A stretch of DNA of 21,591 nt. It comes from an uncultured Mollicutes bacterium (lineage in GTDB: Bacteria; Bacillota_I; Bacilli_A; RFN20; CAG-826). Where the stretch lies: positions 1 through 21,591 of the forward strand of contig UQXJ01000022.1 in assembly GCA_900545015.1 (NCBI GenBank). Direction: 5' to 3'. Of the stretch, positions 1 through 8,394 are shown one piece after another (the stretch's first letter is position 1; each line of letters starts with the position of its first letter). The position numbers and the translations under genes are program-made. The notes beneath the pieces were generated by a model. It was not told the DNA's origin. It saw only the letters and a list, made by a program, of their open reading frames with translations, and searched no databases.

Positions 1-232
1 TTAAAATTGGCTGATTTAAATTCCTAAAAATGGCATATTTATATTGACATTATCAATAGTCAATTCTCTTTGTTTATGTATTACTTTGTATTACACTTTT
101 ATTATATTAATCTTTTAAAAACGTTAAAGTCCTTTTCATTATAATTAAAATTAACCTAAAGTTTTACAATAATTACGAGATTATCATCCATCTTTAAAAT
201 ACTTTAGTAAACCAAAAACGTTCAAAAATGCG
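1..232. other. AT-rich stretch without a gene
   Basis: No reading frame of useful length is present on either strand. On the minus strand an ATG at 191 opens only an 11-codon frame. This is where the ATPase belonging to the repeat array at 233-285 would be expected by comparison with the module at 17735-19136, but no trace of its P-loop or nuclease motifs is visible. Confidence 0.6.
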
Positions 233-285
233 TTTGTCAACTTTTCATTTGGCAATTTGGCACGATTTCATTTGGCAATTTGGCG
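233..285. repeat. Orphan three-unit 23-bp direct-repeat array
   Basis: TTTGTCA at 233, TTTGGCA at 256 and TTTGGCG at 279 start three units at an exact 23-bp period. TTTCATTTGGCAATTTGGC is perfectly repeated at 243-261 and 266-284. The pattern matches the array at 19072-19136: same period, same TTTGGCACGA core, and the same switch to TTTGGCGTT in the distal unit. There the array sits at the promoter of a DUF4143 ATPase. Here no ATPase follows, so the array looks like a remnant or a free-standing site. Confidence 0.75.
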
Positions 286-310
286 TTCTTCTCAGTACAA
301 TTATTAAAAA

Positions 311-465
311 CTAACCTAGGATTGTTGCTTGAAAAATAAATTGATTTTCTTCATTAGAAAAAGCGCGTTGCCCACCTAAGCTTTCAACAATTTGCTTAAT
401 TGATTTTACACATAACCATGATTTTCTTTATCACCTTTTAACGCCAGCTGCATTTGCAATAAACA
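311..465 (-). pseudogene. Frameshifted C-terminal remnant of an unrecognised gene
   Basis: On the minus strand, codons 427 down to 314 read an apparently real protein tail containing VKSIKQIVESLGGQRAF and a stop at 311. Upstream, a different frame reads QMQLALKGDKENHGYV and stops at 406-408. Removing two bases from the GTGT near 409-412 joins the frames as HGYVKSIKQIV, which suggests a 2-bp slippage insertion. No start codon or N-terminal portion remains. I do not recognise the family. The composition (Gly-Gly, charged helices) looks protein-like rather than random, but the call rests on a short stretch. Confidence 0.4.
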
Positions 466-499
466 AAATTAAAACTTATTTTATGTATAGTGATAATTT

Positions 500-853
500 T
501 CAATTGTTATTTTCTTCTAGAATTATTTGTTCAATTTGTTCCTTTAATGTATAAACGTCCCTGTATATTATCTCAATAACAATTGAATAATTAGTTTTTC
601 CATAATCGTGTACAATGCCGTTTCTAAATCCGATTATCTCTCCCCATGGAATTGTTGAATATTTATTCCTAAACTCATATGAAAGATTATTAATGTTTTC
701 GGCTAATTGAACCAGTCTAAACATTATCGCATCAAGGAGGATGTTGTCATTTAAAAGTTCAACTTCAGATTTATTCTTAGTGTATTTTATAATTGCATCA
801 ATATTCTCTATTATCTTATTAATGTAATAATCATTATCTTTTTTATTGTTCAT
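500..853 (-). CDS. hepT: HepT-like HEPN toxin (DUF86), RNase of a type VII toxin-antitoxin pair
   Basis: This 117-residue all-helical protein carries RNGIVHDY near residues 78-85, which is the Rx4HxY active-site motif of HepT/HEPN RNases. In characterised MNT-HEPN pairs the HEPN protein is the toxic ribonuclease, and the partner nucleotidyltransferase silences it by adding AMP to the Tyr of this motif. The gene lies directly downstream of the partner and overlaps its 3' end by 11 bp, so it is translated from the same mRNA. I chose the ATG at 853; the in-frame ATG at 868 has AAGG immediately against it, while 853 has GAAGGA about 14 nt upstream. Length and motif are as expected for an intact toxin. 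Confidence 0.85.
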   Translation of the reverse strand: MNNKKDNDYYINKIIENIDAIIKYTKNKSEVELLNDNILLDAIMFRLVQLAENINNLSYEFRNKYSTIPWGEIIGFRNGIVHDYGKTNYSIVIEIIYRDVYTLKEQIEQIILEENNN

Positions 854-1331
854 ATATCTTAATACCATCCTTCAATATTTCTCTAATCAAATCTAGATTT
901 TCACTAAGATCATTTAACCTAATTAAATCGACTTTCTTGTGTAATGCTTCTCTCAATTCTTCAATTAGTCCAATATATTGTAGGCCCTTCAATGATGTCT
1001 CAATTAACAAGTCAACATCACTTTTTTCAGTTGCATACCCCTTTGCATAGCTTCCAAAAAGATAACAAAATGATACTTCTGTTTTGTATTTACTTAGAAC
1101 CTTTTCTACTATTACTTCAATTGACTCAATTGTTAATAAGCCTTTTTCCTCTGTTATTTCATATTCTTCAATAATCTTATTAGCTATAGCATTTCTTTTT
1201 AAGGCATTTCCATAATTTACATCATTTTCATATCTCAAAAAAGTTCTAAAAGGCACTCCTGCCGTTGCAGCAGCTTCTTTCAGTGTTAAATTAAATTTCT
1301 GTCTTATTTCTTTTAAATTTGTCATATTCAT
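843..1331 (-). CDS. mntA: MntA-like nucleotidyltransferase antitoxin with N-terminal HTH
   Basis: This protein has about 162 residues. Residues 1-55 look like an XRE-type helix-turn-helix (LKEAAATAGVPFRTFLRYEN), followed by a minimal nucleotidyltransferase domain. The catalytic signature GSYAKGYATEKSDVDLL fits GS-x10-DxD, with two metal-binding Asp residues. In the family it transfers AMP to the HEPN toxin encoded next door and so neutralises it. Many MntA proteins lack a DNA-binding domain; here the HTH suggests that the antitoxin also represses its own operon. The frame extends to a TTG at 1382, but that extension is hydrophobic and crosses a palindrome, so I start at the ATG at 1331 (1325 is also possible). 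No clear ribosome-binding site is visible for either. Confidence 0.8.
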   Translation of the reverse strand: MNMTNLKEIRQKFNLTLKEAAATAGVPFRTFLRYENDVNYGNALKRNAIANKIIEEYEITEEKGLLTIESIEVIVEKVLSKYKTEVSFCYLFGSYAKGYATEKSDVDLLIETSLKGLQYIGLIEELREALHKKVDLIRLNDLSENLDLIREILKDGIKIYEQ

Positions 1332-1352
1332 TGTATTAATTATATAACATAT

Positions 1353-1426
1353 TGTCACAAAATAAAATATATAATGTGTCAAAATGACAAATTGAAAACT
1401 CTATTAATTGCCAAAATGTCACAAAA
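1353..1426. promoter_or_regulatory. TGTCA operator-like repeats upstream of the toxin-antitoxin operon
   Basis: TGTCACAAAA occurs at 1353-1362 and again at 1417-1426. Between them is the inverted pair TGTCA-AAA-TGACA at 1377-1389. The sites sit immediately upstream of the HTH-containing antitoxin gene, the usual place for autorepression sites. Binding is inferred, not shown. Confidence 0.45.
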
Positions 1427-1616
1427 ATTAAAATTTATATGCCACCTTTCTCTTTTATATAGTTTGACTTTTTCTTACTTATTGATTCTTATAAAGCAAT
1501 AAATAAGATATTCACATACCTCTAAATATTAGTTTATTTAAAGCCGATAATTAGTCAAAAACCATGAAAATCACAATAGAATTTAAAATATTTCACTATT
1601 TTATAGATGTTTTTGT

Positions 1617-4600
1617 CTATTCTTCATCGAATAAGCTCATTTGAGAATAAGCTTCTTCCATGTTTGGTAAATCTTTAACTACAAATTCAAAAAGACTAAT
1701 TATTGATTCATAATCTTTAACTGCTGAATTAGGAATTCTAATTAATTTAATACCATAACGTTTTATCACTTCTTCTTTTTGCCTATCTCTATAAGCAGTT
1801 AATTTGCTTCCAATATGTTCTCCACCATCAATTTCAAAAACAACAATCGTTTGGTAATGATGGTTAAAAAGGCCACCACTAACTTGAACTACAACATCAA
1901 ATTCTTTTTTACCAATAAGTTTTAAATCTTCTGGATTAACCTTTTTAATTGCATCAATTACTGGAACGTTTCTTTCAACTCTAAACTTAGAATTACGTCT
2001 ATTAAAATATGGTTTAATTGTATCAAAGAAATCTTTTTCATTCTTTGAATCATTAGAAAAATCATAAGAAATAACAGCGTCACTTTTAGGAACAATAGTT
2101 TCACCATTATTAAAAACATAATCAGATAAAACTTTTATGTCGTTAGATTCTTCTCCACTTAATTTATCAATCGCTTCTTTATCACCAACAAATACAAACT
2201 TCTCCTTAGCTCTAGTTACAGCAACATTAATTAGTTCATGATTATTCTTAATCCAGTCCATTGTTTTTTGTGCTGTTCTTGTTGATAAAGCAGCTGACAT
2301 AATAATGACTGATTTTTCTGAGCCTTGAAGGGTGTGAATTGTACCGGCCTTAACATCAGTAACGCCAATTTTGGTTAAATATTCATTAATTAACTCTGCT
2401 TGTTTAACAAAAGGCGTAATAATTCCAACATCTTTATATCCGTTTTCTTTTATAATTTTAGCTATTTGAAAAGCTTCTTCTTTATAAGAATTTTTTGCTC
2501 CAGGATTAAATGTATTTTTAACGTTATAATAAATTAAATCACCCGGATTGTTATTTAATAATTTCAATTGTTCTTCATAGAATCTTTGATTAACGAAATT
2601 AGCAATTTTATTTCCACATCTATAATGATAACTTAAAAGAATATTTTTAGAATTTCTATCTTTTCTTAGCATTGTTGAAAGAATTGAATTATGAATATAA
2701 TCATATTCTTTATTAATACCAAATTGTTCTACTAAATCATCATTAACATTTTCTTCAATTACTGTAACTGGTTGAAGTTGGTTTGTATCACCAACTAAAA
2801 GTAAATTGCTTCCTCTAACTATAGGAATTAATGATGTTGCAACATTACATTGACCAGATTCATCCATAATCACTAAATCAAATTGTGGTTTTGGTGAGCC
2901 CAATCTTGAGCTTGATAAATTCGTGCAAATAACAAGAGGAAAAACATTAAGTAAACGATTTAAATTTTTGTCATCTTTTATCCGTTTTGCTAATTTAAAA
3001 GCAGCATCTTCTAAATCATCAAGAACTATAATTTCTCTTAATTCTCCATATGAATCATTTAAAAGTTTCTTTAATTTAGATAAAGAAGAATAATATACAT
3101 AATTTTGAAAATTACTATCTTCACTAGCTGAAATTGCATATTTTAAAACATCTTGATCATGAATAATACGAGAATTATTCAACTTATCTCTATAAATTTT
3201 TATTTGCTCATCAAGTTTTGTATTAATTTGAGTAATTGTTGTTAACTCTCTAATCTTTTGAAGCGTTTGAATTCTATCTGCTAAATCTATTTGTGATTCA
3301 TATTCGATAAGTAATTCTTTAAGTTCTTTAAAACCAGATAATGATTTATTTTTACTCATTTGTGTAAGCGAATCATTTTCATGGCTTCTAGATCTTTTGC
3401 TAACAAATGATAATATCTCTTTTAATTTCTTAATCGTTTCAACCATTTCTTGATGATTTCCAAGTCTAATCATTGGAAAATACACTTTTTCTTCTTCGCT
3501 ACTATATGGCTTTCTAATCTTTAAGAATCCATCCATTTTATTAAAGATATCAGTAACTGGATGATTGTTATTTGAACACACTAAAACTGTTTTATCATTA
3601 GCATAAGCCGATAAAAGTACATTAAAAATTGTTTCAGTTTTTCCAGTTCCTGGGGGTCCTTTAACATAAGTTATATGGTTGACCATGGAATTATAAACAA
3701 TACGCATTTGATCAATATTAATCTTATTTCTATTATAAACGACTATATTGACTTCTTTATTCGTTCCACTTTTACTTTTATTTCTACCAAAGAAAGCTTT
3801 TATTGGAAAAGACAGTGTACCTGATTTATCCATTTCATTAATTGATTCAAAAGCTTCATCGACTCCTTTAGTTGTTCTTCTCATTAAAAGGAAGATTGTT
3901 GGACGCGTATTTACTATCTCATTATTATGAAAATTCTCTTTTATAGCCTCTATATATTCTGCTTCATTTTTATCAAAATTAGCGCAGAACTCCTCTGAAC
4001 TCATGTCTAAGTACATTCCTAAAGTAACTTTCTTTTCAGCCGTTACTAAAAATGATTTATTGATAGAACTCTTGTCACTCATCTTTAAGATTTTGTTTTT
4101 TAGATCTAAGCTTAGTCTTCTAAAAGCTACAACATATTGTTTATCGTTTAAATCAATTGAGAATTTGTTAATCGCTAAAGTTAAATAACGGCTATTCTCT
4201 TCAAGTTCGGCTTGTGATTTTTTAAATATTCTATCTAAAAGAATTTTGAATTGTTTGTCATCTAATTGATATTCGCCAAATTGGTTTAAAGTATGAATAT
4301 CAATTCCATCAATCATTATGATTTCTTTTAAAAATGGATCAGTATCTAAACGATAGCATTCGGATAAGTATCTTAAAATATTATTATCAAAATTAACTAC
4401 TTCTAAAAATTCATTAACCCTTTTATCTTTTGTAACTTTAACTAGCAGTTCTTTAGGCGTGTCATAGTAACTTTGTTCTATTATTATTGCATTTTTAATC
4501 CCTTCAACATAAATAAAGGTATCTTTATTATCATTGCGAACAACTTTAGTGCTTAAATACGGATTAAAAATATCACAAACAATAATTCCTTTATTAATAT

Positions 4601-4721
4601 TTATATCTTTAATTCCAATAAAATAATCAGTTGTTATGCCTTGTTTATTTAGATAAGAAATAGCCAACCATTGGCCGTGAATAATTGCTTGGTATATTGA
4701 ATTTTTAATCGATAACTTCAT
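1617..4721 (-). CDS. SF1 (UPF1/DNA2-like) helicase with C-terminal DUF2726-type nuclease domain
   Basis: This is a 1034-residue protein. The helicase core shows motif I GPPGTGKT near residue 355, motif II MDESGQCN near 618, motif III VGDTNQLQPV near 642, motif V TIHTLQGSE and motif VI NVAVTRAKEKFVFVGD near 832. These mark the AAA_11/AAA_12 group of superfamily 1. From about residue 905 a restriction-endonuclease-like domain carries FEIDGGEH near 958 followed by a conserved basic stretch and RIPN, as in DUF2726. The N-terminal 340 residues are not recognised and may hold a regulatory or binding domain. Helicase-nuclease fusions of this build are common in defence islands, where they probably unwind and cut foreign DNA. 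It appears intact. The start is an ATG without a visible Shine-Dalgarno sequence. Confidence 0.85.
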   Translation of the reverse strand: MKLSIKNSIYQAIIHGQWLAISYLNKQGITTDYFIGIKDININKGIIVCDIFNPYLSTKVVRNDNKDTFIYVEGIKNAIIIEQSYYDTPKELLVKVTKDKRVNEFLEVVNFDNNILRYLSECYRLDTDPFLKEIIMIDGIDIHTLNQFGEYQLDDKQFKILLDRIFKKSQAELEENSRYLTLAINKFSIDLNDKQYVVAFRRLSLDLKNKILKMSDKSSINKSFLVTAEKKVTLGMYLDMSSEEFCANFDKNEAEYIEAIKENFHNNEIVNTRPTIFLLMRRTTKGVDEAFESINEMDKSGTLSFPIKAFFGRNKSKSGTNKEVNIVVYNRNKINIDQMRIVYNSMVNHITYVKGPPGTGKTETIFNVLLSAYANDKTVLVCSNNNHPVTDIFNKMDGFLKIRKPYSSEEEKVYFPMIRLGNHQEMVETIKKLKEILSFVSKRSRSHENDSLTQMSKNKSLSGFKELKELLIEYESQIDLADRIQTLQKIRELTTITQINTKLDEQIKIYRDKLNNSRIIHDQDVLKYAISASEDSNFQNYVYYSSLSKLKKLLNDSYGELREIIVLDDLEDAAFKLAKRIKDDKNLNRLLNVFPLVICTNLSSSRLGSPKPQFDLVIMDESGQCNVATSLIPIVRGSNLLLVGDTNQLQPVTVIEENVNDDLVEQFGINKEYDYIHNSILSTMLRKDRNSKNILLSYHYRCGNKIANFVNQRFYEEQLKLLNNNPGDLIYYNVKNTFNPGAKNSYKEEAFQIAKIIKENGYKDVGIITPFVKQAELINEYLTKIGVTDVKAGTIHTLQGSEKSVIIMSAALSTRTAQKTMDWIKNNHELINVAVTRAKEKFVFVGDKEAIDKLSGEESNDIKVLSDYVFNNGETIVPKSDAVISYDFSNDSKNEKDFFDTIKPYFNRRNSKFRVERNVPVIDAIKKVNPEDLKLIGKKEFDVVVQVSGGLFNHHYQTIVVFEIDGGEHIGSKLTAYRDRQKEEVIKRYGIKLIRIPNSAVKDYESIISLFEFVVKDLPNMEEAYSQMSLFDEE

Positions 4722-4788
4722 TTAATCATTGTGCAATTTTCTTCTTAAAAAGTTTTATGCCTCTTGGTTATACCATAAATAGCAATTT

Positions 4789-4800
4789 AACCTATTTTTA
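4789..4800. repeat. 12-bp direct repeat, left copy flanking the ATPase cassette
   Basis: AACCTATTTTTA at 4789-4800 recurs at 6272-6283. The two copies bracket exactly one ATPase gene with its two palindromic sites, between the helicase gene and the stop codon of the NERD gene. This could be a target duplication or a recombination footprint, or chance in AT-rich DNA. Confidence 0.35.
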
Positions 4801-4845
4801 GTTTACTATCGAGTTCCGTTTTTTTAAAAAAAATATCATAAGATT

Positions 4846-6162
4846 TTATTCATCTAATGAATTTTCATTTAATAAAAAATCAATAATTCCAATAGTTGTT
4901 ATTCCTTTTTCATCATGTCTTATTGGACCTGATTGTCTTACAACAATTATTTTCTTAAATGAATCATTAATTAATGATAATGATTTACTTTCTTGAAGAT
5001 ATTTTTCTTCGCTAGGAATATCGTAAGCTGATTGAATGTAATAAATTTTGCTTCCTTTTCTTACAACAAAATCAGTTTCGTAAATATTTCTTTTAGTTTT
5101 GTTGTTTTCTTTTGTGTAAAAATCTAGAACACCTACTTCAACACTATATCCTCTATAAATCAATTCGTTGTAAATAATATTTTCCATCACGTGACCTTTA
5201 TCCATATGAAGAAAATTTAATCTGGAATTTCTTATTCCTAAATCAGAATAATAATATTTATATAACGCTCCAATCTTTTTTCTTCCTCTTATGTCATATC
5301 GATTTACTCTAGTTAATAGATAAGCATCTTCTAAATCTTCTAGGTAATTGTCGATCTTTTGATTATTAATATCAATTTTTGCTTCTGATTTAAATGTATT
5401 TGCAATCGTATTTGAATTAATTAAACTACCAATATTAGATGCCATAACTCCAGTTAAGATATCTAATTCACTTAAATTCTTATATTTATGTCGCTCCATA
5501 ACATCTTTTGAATAGGTTAATTTATAAAGATTATAAAGATATTCTTCTTTTTCGCTTGCTTCATTTAAAAATAAAGTTCTAGGCATTCCTCCATGAAGTG
5601 AATATTCTTCATAAGCTTCTTCTTTATCCCCTTTTTGTGCTTCAAAAAATTCACTAAAAGATAAAGGAAGAACATGAATTTCATCTCCTCTATCTCTAAA
5701 ATCTGTAACAATATCTTTACTCAAGAATCGTGAATTACTTCCAGTTATATATAAATCAACATTTGGGATTTGCATTAAACCTAATACAACATTTACATAG
5801 GTTAATTTATCTTCATCTTCTTTCTTTGCTTTGATTATTTTTCCTTCAGTGAAAATTGGATTTTTAATATCAAAAACATTTTGAATTTCATCAATAACAA
5901 TATAATAGCGTTTATCGTCAATTATTAAATTTCTAATATATTTATCTAACTCGATTGGATTATATAATTTTATATTTTGAAAATCATCAAGTGAAATAAC
6001 GATAAAATGTTTATCATCAATGCCATGCTCAAAACAATATTTTTTAAATATTTCTTTAAGCAAAAAAGATTTACCACACCTTCTAATTCCTGTGATAATT
6101 TTAACTCGGCCATTATCTTTATATTTAATTAATTTATTTAAATACCTATTACGTTGAATCAT
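4846..6162 (-). CDS. AAA_14/DUF4143 ATPase with PD-(D/E)XK-like C-terminus ('GIRRCGKS' subfamily)
   Basis: This protein has about 438 residues. The P-loop GIRRCGKS is at 25-32, Walker B YYIVIDEIQN near 87-96 and a sensor-like ITGSNS near residue 145, followed by the lid and winged-helix region of AAA_14. The C-terminal DUF4143 part has MENIIYNEL, then ETDFVV and YYIQSA, the remains of an E...D...ExK nuclease fold in which Gln replaces the usual Lys, so catalysis is doubtful. The family's cellular role is not established. The frame reaches an ATG at 6192 inside a palindrome; I start at 6162 because AAGGTGA lies 7 nt upstream (6165 is possible). A promoter and paired palindromes lie upstream, see 6177-6267. 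Its closest relatives in the window are 11530-12777 and the fragment at 21011. Confidence 0.88.
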   Translation of the reverse strand: MIQRNRYLNKLIKYKDNGRVKIITGIRRCGKSFLLKEIFKKYCFEHGIDDKHFIVISLDDFQNIKLYNPIELDKYIRNLIIDDKRYYIVIDEIQNVFDIKNPIFTEGKIIKAKKEDEDKLTYVNVVLGLMQIPNVDLYITGSNSRFLSKDIVTDFRDRGDEIHVLPLSFSEFFEAQKGDKEEAYEEYSLHGGMPRTLFLNEASEKEEYLYNLYKLTYSKDVMERHKYKNLSELDILTGVMASNIGSLINSNTIANTFKSEAKIDINNQKIDNYLEDLEDAYLLTRVNRYDIRGRKKIGALYKYYYSDLGIRNSRLNFLHMDKGHVMENIIYNELIYRGYSVEVGVLDFYTKENNKTKRNIYETDFVVRKGSKIYYIQSAYDIPSEEKYLQESKSLSLINDSFKKIIVVRQSGPIRHDEKGITTIGIIDFLLNENSLDE

Positions 6163-6176
6163 CATATTGTCACCTT

Positions 6177-6267
6177 TTTTGTGTATATACACAATTTTTT
6201 ATAATTGAATTATAACATATATCGGCTTCTTATCAATAAATTTTGTGTATATACACAATTTTTTATA
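6177..6267 (-). promoter_or_regulatory. Sigma-A-type promoter bracketed by two identical palindromic sites
   Basis: An identical 27-bp sequence occurs at 6177-6203 and 6241-6267, each built on the perfect palindrome GTGTATATACAC (6181-6192 and 6245-6256), 64 bp apart. Between them, on the minus strand, TTGATA (6231-6236) and TATAAT (6209-6214) are separated by 16 bp. One site is upstream of the promoter and the other covers the start of the transcript, just before the ribosome-binding site. The spacing is close to six helical turns, which suits a looping repressor. The repressor could be the ATPase itself or an unlinked protein. Confidence 0.65.
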
Positions 6268-6271
6268 GTTC

Positions 6272-6283
6272 AACCTATTTTTA
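6272..6283. repeat. 12-bp direct repeat, right copy flanking the ATPase cassette
   Basis: Second copy of AACCTATTTTTA; see 4789-4800. It lies one base beyond the stop codon of the NERD gene, which is where an insertion after that gene would leave its boundary. Confidence 0.35.
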
Positions 6284-6284
6284 A

Positions 6285-6986
6285 TTAATGGAATCGTCTT
6301 TCCATCTCCTTTTTATTTCTTTTAAGTTCTCGTGGCGTCGCAACGTATTTTACTAAAGTATCAAATGCTTTATTGGCATCAGAAATTGATAGTTCATCGT
6401 CCAAATGTTTGTAATATTTAATGAATTCATCAATTGTAAACGAATAATTAGAATCAATAATTGAACCTATTTCTAAAGTAGGGAAAATGACAACATTATG
6501 AATGTTGAATTCATTTTTTAACTTTCTAGTTAAAACAACTACGTGTCTTTGATTTTGTATTACTGGATTTCTATGGTTTTTATTTTGAACTCTAGGGTCA
6601 TCATATTCTTGATGCCAATATGTATCATCATCATTTCCTTTAATTCGACCTACCCAGTTCTTAACTTCAATACAAAAGATACCTTTTCTTGTAATTAAAA
6701 CTGAATCAATTTCTGTGTTATAACCATTTTTAAGTGAGATTAAAACATTTGCTAATAAATATTCATCTTCTTTTAAAAGTCTTCTTAAATAATAATTAAC
6801 ACACTTTTCACCTTCGATTCCTGCTTTGTCTTCATTATTTAAAAAGAACGAAATCTTTTTGTCTCCACCTACTTGAGTTCCTAAATGTTTATTTTCTTTT
6901 TTATTTTTATAGTTATGAACAAGTACATAAACGACAATATAAAATAATATTAATATTGCTAATACAATTAAAAAGATCCACCGCAT
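6285..6986 (-). CDS. Membrane-anchored NERD-domain protein
   Basis: This 233-residue protein has an N-terminal membrane segment (about residues 4-25, WIFLIVLAILILFYIVVYVL) followed by a basic cytoplasmic linker. A NERD domain spans about residues 50-165: GIEGEKCVNYYLRRLL, then NTEIDSVLITRKGIFCIEVKNW and NPVIQNQRHVVVL. The E, D and E-x-K positions of the nuclease-related fold are all present. NERD proteins are thought to be nucleases or nucleic-acid processing factors; the substrate is unknown. Orientation rules suggest the domain faces the cytoplasm. The start lies 10 bp after the stop of the upstream ATPase (6997-8361), so the two are probably co-transcribed. No strong ribosome-binding site is visible, consistent with translational coupling. 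Confidence 0.85.
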   Translation of the reverse strand: MRWIFLIVLAILILFYIVVYVLVHNYKNKKENKHLGTQVGGDKKISFFLNNEDKAGIEGEKCVNYYLRRLLKEDEYLLANVLISLKNGYNTEIDSVLITRKGIFCIEVKNWVGRIKGNDDDTYWHQEYDDPRVQNKNHRNPVIQNQRHVVVLTRKLKNEFNIHNVVIFPTLEIGSIIDSNYSFTIDEFIKYYKHLDDELSISDANKAFDTLVKYVATPRELKRNKKEMERRFH

Positions 6987-6996
6987 AACTATTCAA

Positions 6997-8361
6997 TTAT
7001 TTATTAAGTATGTAGAAAGCAGAATAATATGGAGCAGTAATTATATTTTGAACTACGCTAATATTTTGAGCAGTTAATTTTAGCAAATTGCTAACATTAT
7101 ATTTTGTGTCATCCAAAATAGTTCTAGCAGATTTTGTATTTCCACTTTTTGCCTTAACTTCAACTAAATATGCTTTTGAGTAAATATTAGAAATAAAATC
7201 AATTTTTAAGCCACTAGTTTTACTAAAATAATATAATGGTTTACCAAGCTTGTGTAAGGTTTCTGCAATTAAGTTTTCGTATATCATTCCTTTTCCGATT
7301 CCTAAATCATTTGAAAGTATTTTAAATTGAATATTTTCACCTAGCATAGCTACTAAAAGACCAATATCAGACACATAAATCTTAAATTGATCTTTAATGC
7401 AAAAGAAATCTTGTGGTTCTTCTATTGTTGAAAGGTTATAGCAAATATCAATAAGTCCATAATTTTTAAGCCACTTTATTGCACTTTCATGAGTTCTCGA
7501 TTTAGCTTTTTTATCGATAGCAGAATATTGAAATTTTTTATTTTCCTTCGCTAATTGTTTTGGAATAGAATCAAAAACATCTAAGATTTTGGTCTTTTCT
7601 AGATCATTAGTTTCAATTTCGTTGTTGTCGTTGATATGTGTACCAAAATCAGATTTGTAATCACTTATTAACCTATTTTGCACCTTTTTAACTTCGCTTA
7701 AATCGTTTGTTTCAATAAACTTTTTTACTACTTCAGGCATTCCACCAACACATATGTATTTACGGATTAAATCTAAAAATTTTTCATGCAAAAATGTAGG
7801 AAATGGTTTTTTCTCATCAATGCAATATTTTAATTTATCAATAATATTTTTATCGATATTAAGTGCCCATAAGAATTCCTCAAAATCCATTGGAAACATT
7901 TCAATTTGTTCTTCAGAGGCAACCGCTATTCCACGGCTTTGACTTTTACTGATTCTATATCCTTCAATTCCAAGTAAAGACGCTGTGCAAATCACGTCAA
8001 ATCTACCATCTTCCTTAAAATATTTAAGTGAAGATCTTGCATTAGGACAATCTTGAAGTTCATCAAAAACTAATAACGTCTTATACGGAACCATCTTTGA
8101 ATCTTTAATTATATGGTTTTCCTTAGGGAGCGAAGATATAGCAAGAACAATGTTATCAATATCAAAATCCTCATCGAAAATACTATGTATGCTAGATTGT
8201 TTTCTAAAATCTAAAATAAAAGCGTTTTCATAGTTTGTTTTTGCAAATTCCTTAACTATATATGTTTTTCCTATTTGTCGAAGACCTTTTATAACTAAAG
8301 GAACCTTGTTCGTATTGTTTTTCCAGTTAACTAAATAATCAGTAATTTTTCTTTTAAGCAT
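6997..8361 (-). CDS. AAA_14/DUF4143 ATPase ('MLKRKI' subfamily)
   Basis: This 454-residue protein has P-loop GLRQIGKT at 26-33, Walker B TLLVFDELQD at about 95-104, TASLLG near 127 as sensor, and MFPMDFEEFL typical of the family. The C-terminal DUF4143 half carries YENLIAE, then LKIDFI and YLVEVKA near residues 365-415, so the E...D...E-x-K positions of a PD-(D/E)XK fold are intact. It belongs with the ATPase at 15918-17246: same MLKRKI start, same motif wording, same type of repeat array upstream. The start is an ATG preceded by GAGG with 9-nt spacing. It heads a likely operon with the NERD protein. The function of this family is unsettled; nucleic-acid remodelling linked to mobile elements or defence is a reasonable guess only. 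Confidence 0.88.
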   Translation of the reverse strand: MLKRKITDYLVNWKNNTNKVPLVIKGLRQIGKTYIVKEFAKTNYENAFILDFRKQSSIHSIFDEDFDIDNIVLAISSLPKENHIIKDSKMVPYKTLLVFDELQDCPNARSSLKYFKEDGRFDVICTASLLGIEGYRISKSQSRGIAVASEEQIEMFPMDFEEFLWALNIDKNIIDKLKYCIDEKKPFPTFLHEKFLDLIRKYICVGGMPEVVKKFIETNDLSEVKKVQNRLISDYKSDFGTHINDNNEIETNDLEKTKILDVFDSIPKQLAKENKKFQYSAIDKKAKSRTHESAIKWLKNYGLIDICYNLSTIEEPQDFFCIKDQFKIYVSDIGLLVAMLGENIQFKILSNDLGIGKGMIYENLIAETLHKLGKPLYYFSKTSGLKIDFISNIYSKAYLVEVKAKSGNTKSARTILDDTKYNVSNLLKLTAQNISVVQNIITAPYYSAFYILNK

Positions 8362-8394
8362 TGGTTTTAGCCTCGTTATTATTTTATCATTTAA

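Noticed and set aside
1332..1382. Extension of the MntA frame to a TTG at 1382
   Set aside because: The extension is an atypical hydrophobic stretch over the operator-like TGTCA repeats; the HTH begins only after the ATGs at 1331 and 1325.
6163..6192. ATG at 6192 as the start of the first ATPase
   Set aside because: It lies inside the palindromic site, and AAGGTGA between it and the ATG pair at 6162-6165 marks the real start.
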